Of a stretch of 64,000 bases of DNA, positions 1 through 7,447 are shown piece by piece. The stretch covers positions 1 to 64,000 of the forward strand of contig JBBIIC010000005.1 of NCBI GenBank assembly GCA_037446725.1. Direction: 5' to 3'. The position numbers and the translations under genes were made by a program. The notes under the pieces are model-generated. The model did not search any database. It saw nothing but the letters and a program-made list of their open reading frames with translations, and had not been told where the DNA came from. The number at the start of each line of letters is the position of its first letter. The stretch's first letter is position 1. Source of the DNA: JBBIIC01 sp037446725 (lineage in GTDB: Bacteria; Actinomycetota; Coriobacteriia; Anaerosomatales; SLCP01).

Positions 1-210
1 TGGGTGTCTTCGCTCCTTCGGGAAGGCGCAGATGGGTCGCCAGTATTCTACACGTTCGCGCGGCGACGCACGCGGGGGACGGGACCGAGGGTCGCGCGGC
101 GCCGGGGTGTCGCTTCGGTGACGGCGATACTTCCCACGCGCGCGGTAGAGTAGAATCATCGGGTATGCCCGGGGCGCGCGAACCCGCCGTGCCCGACGAC
201 CGGAAGGCTG
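1..210. other. Upstream non-coding region with possible divergent promoters
   Basis: No convincing gene is visible here. A -10-like TAGAAT lies on the plus strand at 151-156, about 70 bases before the first gene. A second TAGAAT lies on the minus strand at 50-45 and would serve a gene to the left of the window. Neither has a good -35 at 16-18 bases. The same TAGAAT hexamer is the -10 of the much stronger hemA promoter, which is the main reason to mention it. Confidence 0.25.
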
Positions 211-222
211 GTGCCCCGCCCG

Positions 223-1248
223 ATGAGCACTCCTTTGCGCGTGGGTTTCGTGGGGTTCGGGTACTGGGGCCCCAACATCCTGCGCAACCTCGACCGACTG
301 GCTACCGCAGACGTCGTGGTCGCCTGCGACCTCAACCCCGCTAACCTCGCCAGACTCGCCGCGGCCTACCCGCACATCACCATCACCGACGACCTCGACG
401 CTGCGCTCTCCGACTTCGACCTGGATGCCGTCGTGGTCGCAAGCTCCGCGCCCTCCCACGCAGCGATCGCGAGCAAGGTCCTCGAAGCGGGCAAGCACTG
501 CTTCGTCGAGAAGCCGCTCACACTCGCCTCGGCGGATGCGAAGCACCTCGTTGAGCTGGCCGAGCGCGAGGACCTCGTGCTGATGGTCGGCCACCTCATG
601 GTCTACCACGGCGCAATCGAGTGGATCCGCGACTACATCGACTCAGGCGAGCTCGGCGAGGTCAACTACCTCTACTTCCAGCGCCTGAACCTCGGCAAGG
701 TGCGGGCCGACGAGAACTCCTTCTGGTCGCTCGCGCCCCACGACGTCTCGGTCGCGCTCTACCTGCTCGGCGAGGCGCCCGACTCGGTCTCGGCGAGCGG
801 TGCGGACTACCTGCGCGACGGCGTGCACGACGTCGTCTTCGCCAACCTGCACTTCCCGAGCGGCCGGATGGCCAACATTCACGTGAGCTGGCTCGATCCG
901 CACAAGGTGCGGCGCATGACCATCGTCGGCACGAAGAAGATGCTCGTCTTCGACGACATGGAGGCCACCGACAAGATCTGGATCTACGACAAGGGCGTGG
1001 AGCCGACCGGCGCGATGGCCTATGGCGAGGACCTCACCCTGCGCTTCGGCGACATCCGGGTGCCCTACGTGAGGCTCTCCGAGCCGCTCGCGGCCGAGAT
1101 GGGCCACTTCATCGAGTGCTGCCAGACGGGTGCGACGCCGCGCAGCAGCGGCGTGGACGGGCTGCGGACCGTGCAGGTCCTCGAGGCGACCGACGCCTCA
1201 CTCGCCGCCAACGGCGCGCCCGTCGCGATCGAGGTGGACGGCCTGTGA
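223..1248 (+). CDS. wbpB: Gfo/Idh/MocA oxidoreductase, WbpB-like UDP-sugar 3-dehydrogenase
   Basis: Probable NAD-dependent oxidoreductase that oxidises C3 of UDP-GlcNAcA, giving the 3-keto sugar used by the aminotransferase encoded two genes downstream. The N-terminus has a Rossmann motif (GFVGFGYWGPNILRNL) and, around residue 97, the family EKP signature (VEKPLTLA); the C-terminal half is the alpha/beta domain of the family. Length 341 aa is normal. An in-frame GTG at 211 is an alternative start. GGAAGG at 202-207 sits 3 bases from the GTG and 15 from the ATG, so the start is undecided; the ATG gives a protein beginning MSTPLRVGFVG, as in relatives. The stop overlaps the next start by 4 bases. 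The assignment as WbpB rather than another Gfo/Idh enzyme rests on the neighbours, which match the Pseudomonas O-antigen set WbpB-E-D-I. Confidence 0.8.
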   Translation: MSTPLRVGFVGFGYWGPNILRNLDRLATADVVVACDLNPANLARLAAAYPHITITDDLDAALSDFDLDAVVVASSAPSHAAIASKVLEAGKHCFVEKPLTLASADAKHLVELAEREDLVLMVGHLMVYHGAIEWIRDYIDSGELGEVNYLYFQRLNLGKVRADENSFWSLAPHDVSVALYLLGEAPDSVSASGADYLRDGVHDVVFANLHFPSGRMANIHVSWLDPHKVRRMTIVGTKKMLVFDDMEATDKIWIYDKGVEPTGAMAYGEDLTLRFGDIRVPYVRLSEPLAAEMGHFIECCQTGATPRSSGVDGLRTVQVLEATDASLAANGAPVAIEVDGL

Positions 1249-2024
1249 GCGCCTACCCCGCACACGCTCCGGGTGCGGCCCAGCCGGACGTCATCGTTGC
1301 GCCAACGGCACGCATCGGGCACGACGTGCGCATCGGGCGCTGCGTCGTAATCGAGCCGGGCGCGGTCGTCGGGGACGACTGTGTCATCGGCAACCACGTC
1401 ACTATCGGTGAGGACGCCGTCCTGGGCGCGGGCTGCCGCATCGCCGACTTCGCCTTCGTCGGCAAACGGCCGATGCTCGCGAAGTCGTCGACCGCCGCCG
1501 GAGGCTCGCTCGCCGGCGTGCTGCTCGGCGAGGAATGCGCCGTCGGAAGCCACACGGTGCTCATGGCCGGAAGCGTGTTCGGCGACCAGTGCGTCGTCGG
1601 GGACAACGCCGGGGTGCGCGAGCGCTGCACCGTCGGCGACAACGTCGTGATCGGCCGCGGGGTGACCGTCGAGAACGACACGGTCATCGGCGACCGGACG
1701 CGCATCCAGACCGGCGCCTACATCACCGCCTACGTGACTATCGCCGAGGACGTCTTCATCGCCCCGATGGTGGTGACCACCAACGACAACTTCATGGGCC
1801 GGACCGAGAAGCGCCTCGAGCTCATGGAGGGCTGCACCATCCGCCGCGGCGCGCGCGTCGGCGGCGGCGCGCACATCCTGCCGGGCATCGAGATCGGCGA
1901 GGACGCGTTCGTGGCGACAGGTGCCGTCGTGACGCGCGACGTGCCCGCACGGACCGTGGTTATGGGCGTGCCCGCCAAGCCCGTCCGCGAGGTGCCCGCC
2001 GAGGAGCTGCTCGAGAACCAGTAA
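1245..2024 (+). CDS. wbpD: Left-handed beta-helix N-acetyltransferase, WbpD-like
   Basis: Acetyl-CoA-dependent acetyltransferase predicted to acetylate the 3-amino group of UDP-GlcNAc(3NH2)A. The whole protein is hexapeptide repeat ([LIV]-G-x-x-x), for example IGHDVRIGRCVVIEPGAVVG and IGNHVTIGEDAVLG, which folds as a left-handed beta-helix trimer. The C-terminus carries the usual GVPAKPVREV motif. Start GTG 1245 overlaps the previous stop (GTGA). At 259 aa it is some 60-70 residues longer than typical WbpD proteins. The extra length is a set of additional N-terminal repeats plus a non-repeat loop near residues 68-85 (KRPMLAKSSTAAGGS). It could therefore be a related sugar N-acyltransferase with another acyl donor or site. 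Confidence 0.8.
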   Translation: MSAYPAHAPGAAQPDVIVAPTARIGHDVRIGRCVVIEPGAVVGDDCVIGNHVTIGEDAVLGAGCRIADFAFVGKRPMLAKSSTAAGGSLAGVLLGEECAVGSHTVLMAGSVFGDQCVVGDNAGVRERCTVGDNVVIGRGVTVENDTVIGDRTRIQTGAYITAYVTIAEDVFIAPMVVTTNDNFMGRTEKRLELMEGCTIRRGARVGGGAHILPGIEIGEDAFVATGAVVTRDVPARTVVMGVPAKPVREVPAEELLENQ

Positions 2025-2081
2025 TCCCGCTGCCCGGCCCGGCACGGATGCCGGCGTCGGCTGCTGACGGAAGGAGAACGC

Positions 2082-3182
2082 GTGTCCATCCCTCTGCTCG
2101 ACCTCAGGGCCCAGTACCTCGAGCTGAAAGACGATCTCCACTCGGCCATCGGCGAGGTCATGTCGACCGCCGGCTTCATCGGCGGCCCGCGCGTGCGCGA
2201 ACTCGAGAGCGCGATCGCCGAGTACTGCGGGACCAAGCACGCCGTCGCCTGCGGTAACGGCACCGACGCGCTCTTCCTCATCATGCACGCGCTCGGCATC
2301 GGCAAGGGCGACGAGGTCATCACTACGCCGTTCACCTTCATCGCCACCGCCGAGGCCGTCGCGCACGTCGGGGCGACGCCGGTATTCGTCGACATCGAGC
2401 CGGACACCTACAACATCGACGTCTCGAAGATCGAGGCGGCCATCACCGAGCGCACCAAGGCGATCATGCCGGTGCACATCTTCGGACAGTGCGCAGACAT
2501 GGATGCCATCAACGAGATCGCCGCGCGCCACGGCCTGCGCGTCATCGAGGACGCCTGCCAGGCGATCGGCGCCACCTACAAGGGCAATCGCGCCGGCTCG
2601 CTCGCCGATGTCGCTGCCTTCTCGTTCTTCCCGAGCAAGAACCTCGGATGCGCCGGTGACGGCGGCATCCTCACCACCGACGATGACGAGATCGCCGCCG
2701 CCTGCCGCAAGATGGCCAACCACGGCACCACCGTGAAGTACTACCACGACACCATCGGCGTGAACTCGCGCCTCGACGCGCTGCAAGCGGCCATCCTGCT
2801 CGTGAAGCTCCCGCACCTCGACCGCTGGAACGCCGAGCGCCGAGCGGCCGCGGCCGTCTACGACGAGCTGCTGGCGGACACCTCGCTCGCGCTTACGGGA
2901 AGGCGCGAGTACGGCGAGAGCGTCGTGCACCTCTACATCGTCAATTCGCCCGAGCGCGACCGCCTCATGGACGCGATGCAGGCGGCGGGCGTGGGAACCG
3001 CCGCGTACTACCCGGTGCCGCTCCACCGCCAGGAGGCGTTCGCCCACCTCGGGTACGCCGAGGGTTCGCTCCCAGTGGCTGAGGCTGCCTGCCCGCAGAC
3101 GTTCGCGCTGCCGGCGTTCCCGGGCATCACACGCGAGCAGCAGGAGGCGGTCGTCGCCGCGCTGCGTGAGGCGGGGGTCTAG
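2082..3182 (+). CDS. wbpE: DegT/DnrJ/EryC1 aminotransferase, WbpE-like
   Basis: PLP-dependent sugar aminotransferase predicted to transfer an amino group from glutamate to the 3-keto UDP-sugar. Family features: substrate and phosphate loop GNGTDALFLIMHALG, the VIEDACQAIGA block with the PLP-contacting Asp, and the Schiff-base lysine in FSFFPSKNLG at about residue 186, the same place as in characterised WbpE. Length 366 aa is typical. GTG start with a strong GGAAGGAG Shine-Dalgarno 6 bases upstream. It follows the acetyltransferase by 57 bases and precedes the epimerase by 4, so all four genes look like one operon. Confidence 0.9.
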   Translation: MSIPLLDLRAQYLELKDDLHSAIGEVMSTAGFIGGPRVRELESAIAEYCGTKHAVACGNGTDALFLIMHALGIGKGDEVITTPFTFIATAEAVAHVGATPVFVDIEPDTYNIDVSKIEAAITERTKAIMPVHIFGQCADMDAINEIAARHGLRVIEDACQAIGATYKGNRAGSLADVAAFSFFPSKNLGCAGDGGILTTDDDEIAAACRKMANHGTTVKYYHDTIGVNSRLDALQAAILLVKLPHLDRWNAERRAAAAVYDELLADTSLALTGRREYGESVVHLYIVNSPERDRLMDAMQAAGVGTAAYYPVPLHRQEAFAHLGYAEGSLPVAEAACPQTFALPAFPGITREQQEAVVAALREAGV

Positions 3183-3186
3183 GCGC

Positions 3187-4260
3187 ATGCGCATCATGTC
3201 GGTGGTGGGCGCACGCCCTCAGTTCGTCAAGGCGGCCCCGGTCTGTCGCGCGCTTCGCGAGCGTCACGAAGAGCTGCTGGTGCACTCGGGACAGCACTAC
3301 GACTACGCGATGTCCGACGTCTTCTTCGAGCAGCTCGGGGTCCCCACTCCCGACTTCACGCTCGGCGTGGGCTCCGGCCCGCACGGACGGATGACCGGCG
3401 CGATGCTCGGCATGCTCGAGCAGCTCTTCATCGAGGAGCAGCCCGACGCGGTGCTGGTCTACGGTGACACGAACACCACGCTCGCCGGTGGGCTCGCCGC
3501 CGCCAAGCTCGGGATTCCCGTGGTGCATGTGGAGGCGGGACTGCGCTCGTTCAACCGCGCCATGCCCGAGGAGATCAACCGCGTGGTCGTCGATCACCTC
3601 TCCGAGCTGCTGCTCTGCCCCACGCAGGTCGCCGCCGACAACCTCGCTGCCGAAGGCATCCGTGACGGGGTTCGTATCGTGGGCGATGTCATGATCGACA
3701 CCGCGCGCTTCTTCGCCGAGCACGGCGATGCTGCGGCGGTGCTCGCCGAATACGGCGTCGCGCCCGGCCAGTACTACCTGGCAACCGTGCACCGCGCGTC
3801 CAACACCGACGACCGCGACGCTCTCGCCTCCCTCGTCAAGGGGCTGGCCGGCGTCGACGCACCGGTGCTGTGGGCGGTGCATCCACGGACGCGCTCGCGC
3901 CTGGCTGAGTTCGGACTCGAGGACGCGGTCGCCCGGGCGACCAACGTTCGCGTGCTCGACCCGGTCCCCTACATCGAGACGGTCGCGCTCCTGCGCTCGG
4001 CGCGTGCGCTACTCACCGACTCGGGCGGCATGCAGAAGGAGGCGTACTTCTTCGGCGTGCCGTGCGTGACGCTCCGCGACGAGACCGAGTGGGTGGAGAC
4101 CGTGGACCTCGGGTGGAACACGCTCGTCGGGACAGACCCCGAGCGCATCGTCCGGGCGGCCTCAGCAGCTGCGCGCCCCGCTGACCGGCCCCCGGTCTAC
4201 GGTGAGGGACGTGCGGCGGACACGATCGCGCGCGTCATCGAGGAGCGCTTCGCCGGCTGA
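3187..4260 (+). CDS. wbpI: Non-hydrolysing UDP-GlcNAc 2-epimerase family, WbpI-like
   Basis: Cytosolic C2 epimerase of the WecB/WbpI family. In this context it probably converts UDP-2,3-diacetamido glucuronic acid to the manno form, the last nucleotide-sugar step. Motifs: VVGARPQFVKAAPV at the N-terminus, HSGQHYDY, HVEAGLRSFNRAMPEEINR (catalytic acid residues and UDP site), TVHRASNTD, and LTDSGGMQKEAYFFGVP in the C-terminal UDP-binding half. ATG 3187 is chosen over an upstream in-frame ATG at 3166, which lies inside the aminotransferase gene and would add an Arg-rich tail absent from the family. 357 aa is standard. The gene for the first step (WbpA, UDP-GlcNAc 6-dehydrogenase) is not in the window. 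Confidence 0.9.
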   Translation: MRIMSVVGARPQFVKAAPVCRALRERHEELLVHSGQHYDYAMSDVFFEQLGVPTPDFTLGVGSGPHGRMTGAMLGMLEQLFIEEQPDAVLVYGDTNTTLAGGLAAAKLGIPVVHVEAGLRSFNRAMPEEINRVVVDHLSELLLCPTQVAADNLAAEGIRDGVRIVGDVMIDTARFFAEHGDAAAVLAEYGVAPGQYYLATVHRASNTDDRDALASLVKGLAGVDAPVLWAVHPRTRSRLAEFGLEDAVARATNVRVLDPVPYIETVALLRSARALLTDSGGMQKEAYFFGVPCVTLRDETEWVETVDLGWNTLVGTDPERIVRAASAAARPADRPPVYGEGRAADTIARVIEERFAG

Positions 4261-4290
4261 GCGAGCGCGCACGCTCGCCAGCCCGCGCAC

Positions 4291-4665
4291 CTATCCGGCG
4301 GTGCCGCCCCCGCCATTCTCGTTGCGTTTCCACGGCCATTGCCCGTCGATCTCGACCTCGAGCGAGAGCGAGAGGATCGTGCGGATACCGATGAGCGTGG
4401 CGAGCACGCCGAGATTGTAGAACGTGAGCTCGACGGTGATAGTGCGCACGAGGTCAGCGGCGATGAGGATCTCAAGCCCGAGCAGGATGCTGCGCCCGAA
4501 CGTCGCGCGCAGCGTCTCGAACGCTCCGGCGCCGGTCGCCCGCCACCGCTGCAGCGCCCGGTGGACCGCAAGCACAAATCCGCCGAGGATGACCGCGACG
4601 CCGACGGCCTCGAAGAAGACCACCACCCCGTGCATGACGGACTCGAGTGCAGCTGATTCGACCAT
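4291..4665 (-). CDS. DUF1622 family membrane protein
   Basis: Small integral membrane protein of 124 aa with three hydrophobic segments (about residues 12-32, 52-72 and 78-98) and the DUF1622 pattern GRSILLGLEILIAADLVRT. Family function is unknown; members are predicted inner-membrane proteins. ATG 4665 has GGAGG 6 bases upstream. The start and its ribosome site lie within the 55-bp sequence that is repeated beyond the scaffold gap, so the promoter region is probably the sequence now placed at 4854 onwards. It converges with the wbp operon, 30 bases between stops. Confidence 0.8.
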   Translation of the reverse strand: MVESAALESVMHGVVVFFEAVGVAVILGGFVLAVHRALQRWRATGAGAFETLRATFGRSILLGLEILIAADLVRTITVELTFYNLGVLATLIGIRTILSLSLEVEIDGQWPWKRNENGGGGTAG

Positions 4666-4698
4666 CGCGACCTCCGGGCAGTCCGGCAGGGCAGACGC
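4644..4698. repeat. 55-bp perfect duplication, left copy (contig-end overlap)
   Basis: Bases 4644-4698 recur without mismatch at 4799-4853, immediately on either side of the run of N. A repeat of exactly 55 bp that ends at the gap on both sides is what de Bruijn assemblers leave when two contigs share a terminal k-mer of 55 and the scaffolder fails to merge them. It is therefore most likely one sequence written twice. Confidence 0.9.
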
Positions 4699-4798
4699 NN
4701 NNNNNNNNNNNNNNNNNNNNNNNNNNNNNNNNNNNNNNNNNNNNNNNNNNNNNNNNNNNNNNNNNNNNNNNNNNNNNNNNNNNNNNNNNNNNNNNNNN
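4699..4798. other. 100-N scaffold gap, probably artificial
   Basis: Exactly 100 ambiguous bases, the conventional filler length for a gap of unknown size. Both flanks carry the same 55 bp (4644-4698 and 4799-4853). Collapsing 4699-4853 would join the start of the DUF1622 gene directly to 4854 and remove the gap. Confidence 0.95.
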
Positions 4799-4853
4799 CG
4801 AGTGCAGCTGATTCGACCATCGCGACCTCCGGGCAGTCCGGCAGGGCAGACGC
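4799..4853. repeat. 55-bp perfect duplication, right copy (contig-end overlap)
   Basis: Second copy of the 4644-4698 sequence. It contains a spurious second ATG and Shine-Dalgarno of the DUF1622 gene (minus strand, ATG at 4820), which would otherwise appear to begin an open frame running into the N run. Confidence 0.9.
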
Positions 4854-5003
4854 CAGACTCGCGCACGCGTCCAGAGTACCGCTTTCGAGGGTCCGGGGTC
4901 CCTCCGCTGCGGCGGTCCCTCCGGTGGTCCGTCGAGTTAGTGAGAACGGCCGTTCTCGGAAACCCGACGCGCCGCAGAAGGGGCACCGACCGCGCGCGCT
5001 ACG
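4854..5003. promoter_or_regulatory. Intergenic region with a 16-bp perfect palindrome
   Basis: Non-coding stretch between the end of the ahbA/B gene and the DUF1622 gene, both on the minus strand. At 4942-4957 there is a perfect palindrome, GAGAACGGCCGTTCTC. It has no T-run on either side, so it looks more like a dimeric-repressor site than a terminator. A 10-bp direct repeat GGTCCCTCCG occurs at 4897-4906 and 4914-4923. Whether any of this drives the DUF1622 gene is not shown by the sequence. Confidence 0.35.
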
Positions 5004-6008
5004 CTACTCGGCGAAGTACCTCATCGATGTCTTCTTGAACTCCTTGACCGAGTACAGCAGCCGCGGCTCGGACAACCCCGTCGCCTCGCGGATGCGCCGC
5101 GCGACGTCCTCGCACTCCTCGCGCGAGCGCCCGTGGATCATCGTGTACATGTTCGCGGGCCAGGTCGGTGCGCTCGGCCGCTGGTAGCAGTGGCTGACCT
5201 CCTTGAACGAAGCCATGATTGGGCCGACCTCCTCGATGCGGCCCTCCGGGGCGGTCCACACACCCATGGCGTTGGCCGCGAACCCGGTCTTGTGGTGTTT
5301 GATGGCAGCACCGAACCGGCGGATGACGCCCGCGTCGCGCCATGCCCCGGTGCGCTCGATGACCCACTCCTCGGTGACGTCGACGCCCCGCTCACGCAGG
5401 CGGGCGGCAATGTCGGCAAACGGCGCGAGCGATTCGGGCAAGTCGTCCTGAAGCAGCCGGGCGAGCGCCTTCTCCTCGGCGGTCAACATGACCGCCTCGG
5501 TCTCAGCGGGCTTGACGATCGGCGGCGCCTCGCCCCGGCCCTCGCGCGAGCCGGTGAGGTCGAAATCCACGCGAATCTTGAAGAGCCGGACAGCCGGCAG
5601 GTTCAGGATGTCGTCGATGCCGCTGATCGCGGCGATCTCGCCGAGGATCCCCTCGATACGCGCCTCGCTCTCGGCGATCAGCGTGAACCAGATGTTGTAG
5701 CGGTCCTCGCGCAGGTAGTTGTGGGTGACGTTGGGGTAGCAGCCGATGAGCGCCGCGACCTCTTCGACCCGCTCGGGCGGCGCGGCGATCGCGCAGAGCG
5801 TCGAGCGGAAGCCGAGCCGGTGCGAGTCGAATATGGCGCCGATGCGGCGGATCACCGCGTTGCGCTTCATGCCGAGCACTGAGGCATGCACCTCGGCCTC
5901 GGTGGCACCCACGCGCTCGGCGAGCGCCGCGTACGGAGCGGCTGTCACCGGGAAGTTCCCCTGTATCTCGGTGAGGACCCGCTTGTCGAGTTCGGTCAGC
6001 TCGGCCAC
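5004..6008 (-). CDS. ahbAB: Siroheme decarboxylase, AhbA-AhbB fusion
   Basis: Removes the two acetate-derived carboxyls of siroheme (C12, C18) to give didecarboxysiroheme, the first committed step of oxygen-independent haem synthesis. Two tandem Lrp/AsnC-like units are visible: residues about 1-150 (LDKRVLTEIQ..., helix-turn-helix with RRIGAIFDS, then YNIWFTLIAE) and about 175-334 (EKALARLLQDDLPE..., VIRRFGAAIKHHKTGFAANAM, then ANMYTMIHG). These correspond to AhbA and AhbB, normally separate subunits of about 150-170 aa each; here they are one chain of 334 aa. GTG 6008 is preferred (GAGGAG 5 bases upstream); GTG 6014 overlaps the ribosome site. It begins just after the ahbC stop. The HTH-like fold is a family trait and need not mean DNA binding. 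Confidence 0.88.
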   Translation of the reverse strand: MAELTELDKRVLTEIQGNFPVTAAPYAALAERVGATEAEVHASVLGMKRNAVIRRIGAIFDSHRLGFRSTLCAIAAPPERVEEVAALIGCYPNVTHNYLREDRYNIWFTLIAESEARIEGILGEIAAISGIDDILNLPAVRLFKIRVDFDLTGSREGRGEAPPIVKPAETEAVMLTAEEKALARLLQDDLPESLAPFADIAARLRERGVDVTEEWVIERTGAWRDAGVIRRFGAAIKHHKTGFAANAMGVWTAPEGRIEEVGPIMASFKEVSHCYQRPSAPTWPANMYTMIHGRSREECEDVARRIREATGLSEPRLLYSVKEFKKTSMRYFAE

Positions 6009-6010
6009 GC

Positions 6011-7435
6011 TCACTCCTCGCACCCGCCGGTCCAGCCCGGCGGCTCGTAGATGCAGTACGGCTCGGCCTCGAGGTAGTCGCCGGTGATCTCGAGCGCGCG
6101 CGCCCGGCACCCGCCGCAGACCGCCTTGTACTCGCACGCGCCGCACTTGCCCTTCAGGAGCGAGTAGTCGCGCAGGTCGTTGAAGACCCTCGATTCCGTC
6201 CAGATCTCGGAGAACGGCTTCTCCTTGACGTTGCCGAGCTGCATGTTGAAGTAGCCGCACGGCTGCAGGTCGCCGACGTGGCTGACGAAGCAGAAGGTGA
6301 TGCCGCCGAGGCACCCGCGCGTCATCGCATCCAGACCGTACTCCTCACGGGTGACCTTCTTGCCCTCGGCCTTGGCCTTCTGACGGATGATGCGGTAGTA
6401 GTGCGGCGCGTCGGTGGGCTTGAAATGCAGCGGCGAGGTCTTCTGCCGCTCGTAGGCCCACTCGAGCACGCGCTCGTACTCCTCAGGCGGAAGCTCTTTG
6501 TCGAGCAGTTCTTCGCCGCGCCCGGTCGGCACGAGCATGAAGATGTGGAATGCGTCCACGCCGAGCGATTCGGCGAGATCGTGAATCTCCTCGATGAGGT
6601 GCGCGTTGAGCGTAGTGACGGTGGTGTTGATCTGCACGCCCACACCGTGGCGCTTGGCGATCCTGATGCCCTCGATGGTCGCGTCGAAGCAGCCCGGCTC
6701 GCCGCGGAAGGAATCGTGGCCCTCGGCCGTGGGGAAGTCGATCGAGACCGAGATGCGCGGGATGCGGTGTGCCGCCATCTGCGCGGCGATCTCCTCGGTG
6801 ATAAGCGTGGCGTTCGTGCCGATGACCGGCATCGCGCCCTTCTCGTGGCAGTAGTCGACGATCTCCCAGATGTCGGGGCGCATGAGCGGCTCGCCGCCGG
6901 TGAGGATGATGATCGGGTTGGTGATGGTGACGATGTCGTCGATGACTTCCTTGATCTTGTCGAGCGAGAGCTCGCCCGGGTAGTGGCCGAACTCCGCCGC
7001 CGCCCTACAATGCGCGCACGACAGGTTGCACGAGCGCGTGATCTCCCAGGCGATGATGCGCGGCGCCTTGATACCGGTGCGCGCCTCGTAGGCCTGCGCC
7101 GCCTCGCCGCCGCCGGGACGAAAGCCCACCGAGCGGGCACCGCCGTGGCGCTGGCGATCCATCGGGACGCCGGCGGGGTGCCCACCGGGGTGACCAATCG
7201 CATGGGGATGCCGCTCAGGCTGATGAGGGGGGGCGGAGCTCTCAGATTCCGAAGGCCGAGAGCGGAGCCCCCCCTGATCAGCCCCCGCCAGCGGAATCCC
7301 GATGCCCACCTCGCCGCAGCCGGCCTCGGCGTCGGCGATCTCCTGTTCGGTCAGCGTACCCTCGTCGTCGGGCCCGAACTCCTCTTCGAGCTCGAGATCG
7401 GGGCGCGCGTCAGCGTTGCCTACGTTGTCGGCCAT
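6011..7435 (-). CDS. ahbC: 12,18-didecarboxysiroheme deacetylase AhbC (radical SAM/SPASM) with an N-terminal extension
   Basis: Radical SAM enzyme that removes the two acetate side chains of didecarboxysiroheme to give iron-coproporphyrin III. The SAM cluster motif CNLSCAHC is at residues 136-143, with GGEPL nearby. A SPASM-type C-terminus carries further cysteines (CGACEYKAVCGGCRARA, then PYC). Total length is 474 aa, about 80 more than usual. The extra part is an acidic then His/Pro/Gly-rich N-terminus (residues 1-125), of which residues about 52-72 are encoded by an inverted repeat (7220-7281). ATG 7435 has GGAG 10 bases upstream; an internal ATG at 7162 (MDRQRHGG) without a good ribosome site is the alternative. 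Sits between hemB and ahbA/B. Confidence 0.88.
   Translation of the reverse strand: MADNVGNADARPDLELEEEFGPDDEGTLTEQEIADAEAGCGEVGIGIPLAGADQGGLRSRPSESESSAPPHQPERHPHAIGHPGGHPAGVPMDRQRHGGARSVGFRPGGGEAAQAYEARTGIKAPRIIAWEITRSCNLSCAHCRAAAEFGHYPGELSLDKIKEVIDDIVTITNPIIILTGGEPLMRPDIWEIVDYCHEKGAMPVIGTNATLITEEIAAQMAAHRIPRISVSIDFPTAEGHDSFRGEPGCFDATIEGIRIAKRHGVGVQINTTVTTLNAHLIEEIHDLAESLGVDAFHIFMLVPTGRGEELLDKELPPEEYERVLEWAYERQKTSPLHFKPTDAPHYYRIIRQKAKAEGKKVTREEYGLDAMTRGCLGGITFCFVSHVGDLQPCGYFNMQLGNVKEKPFSEIWTESRVFNDLRDYSLLKGKCGACEYKAVCGGCRARALEITGDYLEAEPYCIYEPPGWTGGCEE
7220..7281. repeat. Imperfect 24-bp inverted repeat inside ahbC
   Basis: Left arm 7220-7243 and right arm 7258-7281 match at 20 of 24 positions around a 14-base loop. 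Both arms contain a run of seven G or C. The element encodes residues about 52-72 of AhbC in frame, in a Ser/Pro-rich stretch whose codon choice is less G/C-ending than the coding sequence on either side. This looks like a palindromic element inserted in frame within a tolerant N-terminal extension. Confidence 0.6.
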
Positions 7436-7447
7436 ACTCGGATGCTC

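Noticed and set aside
1065..3197. 710-codon open frame on the minus strand across the wbp genes
   Set aside because: Antisense shadow of three well-recognised genes; Arg/His/Asp-rich composition typical of high-G+C shadows, no motif.
4197..4820. Minus-strand frame running through the N run from the second copy of the 55-bp repeat
   Set aside because: Its start exists only because the repeat is written twice; its real part reads antisense over wbpI.
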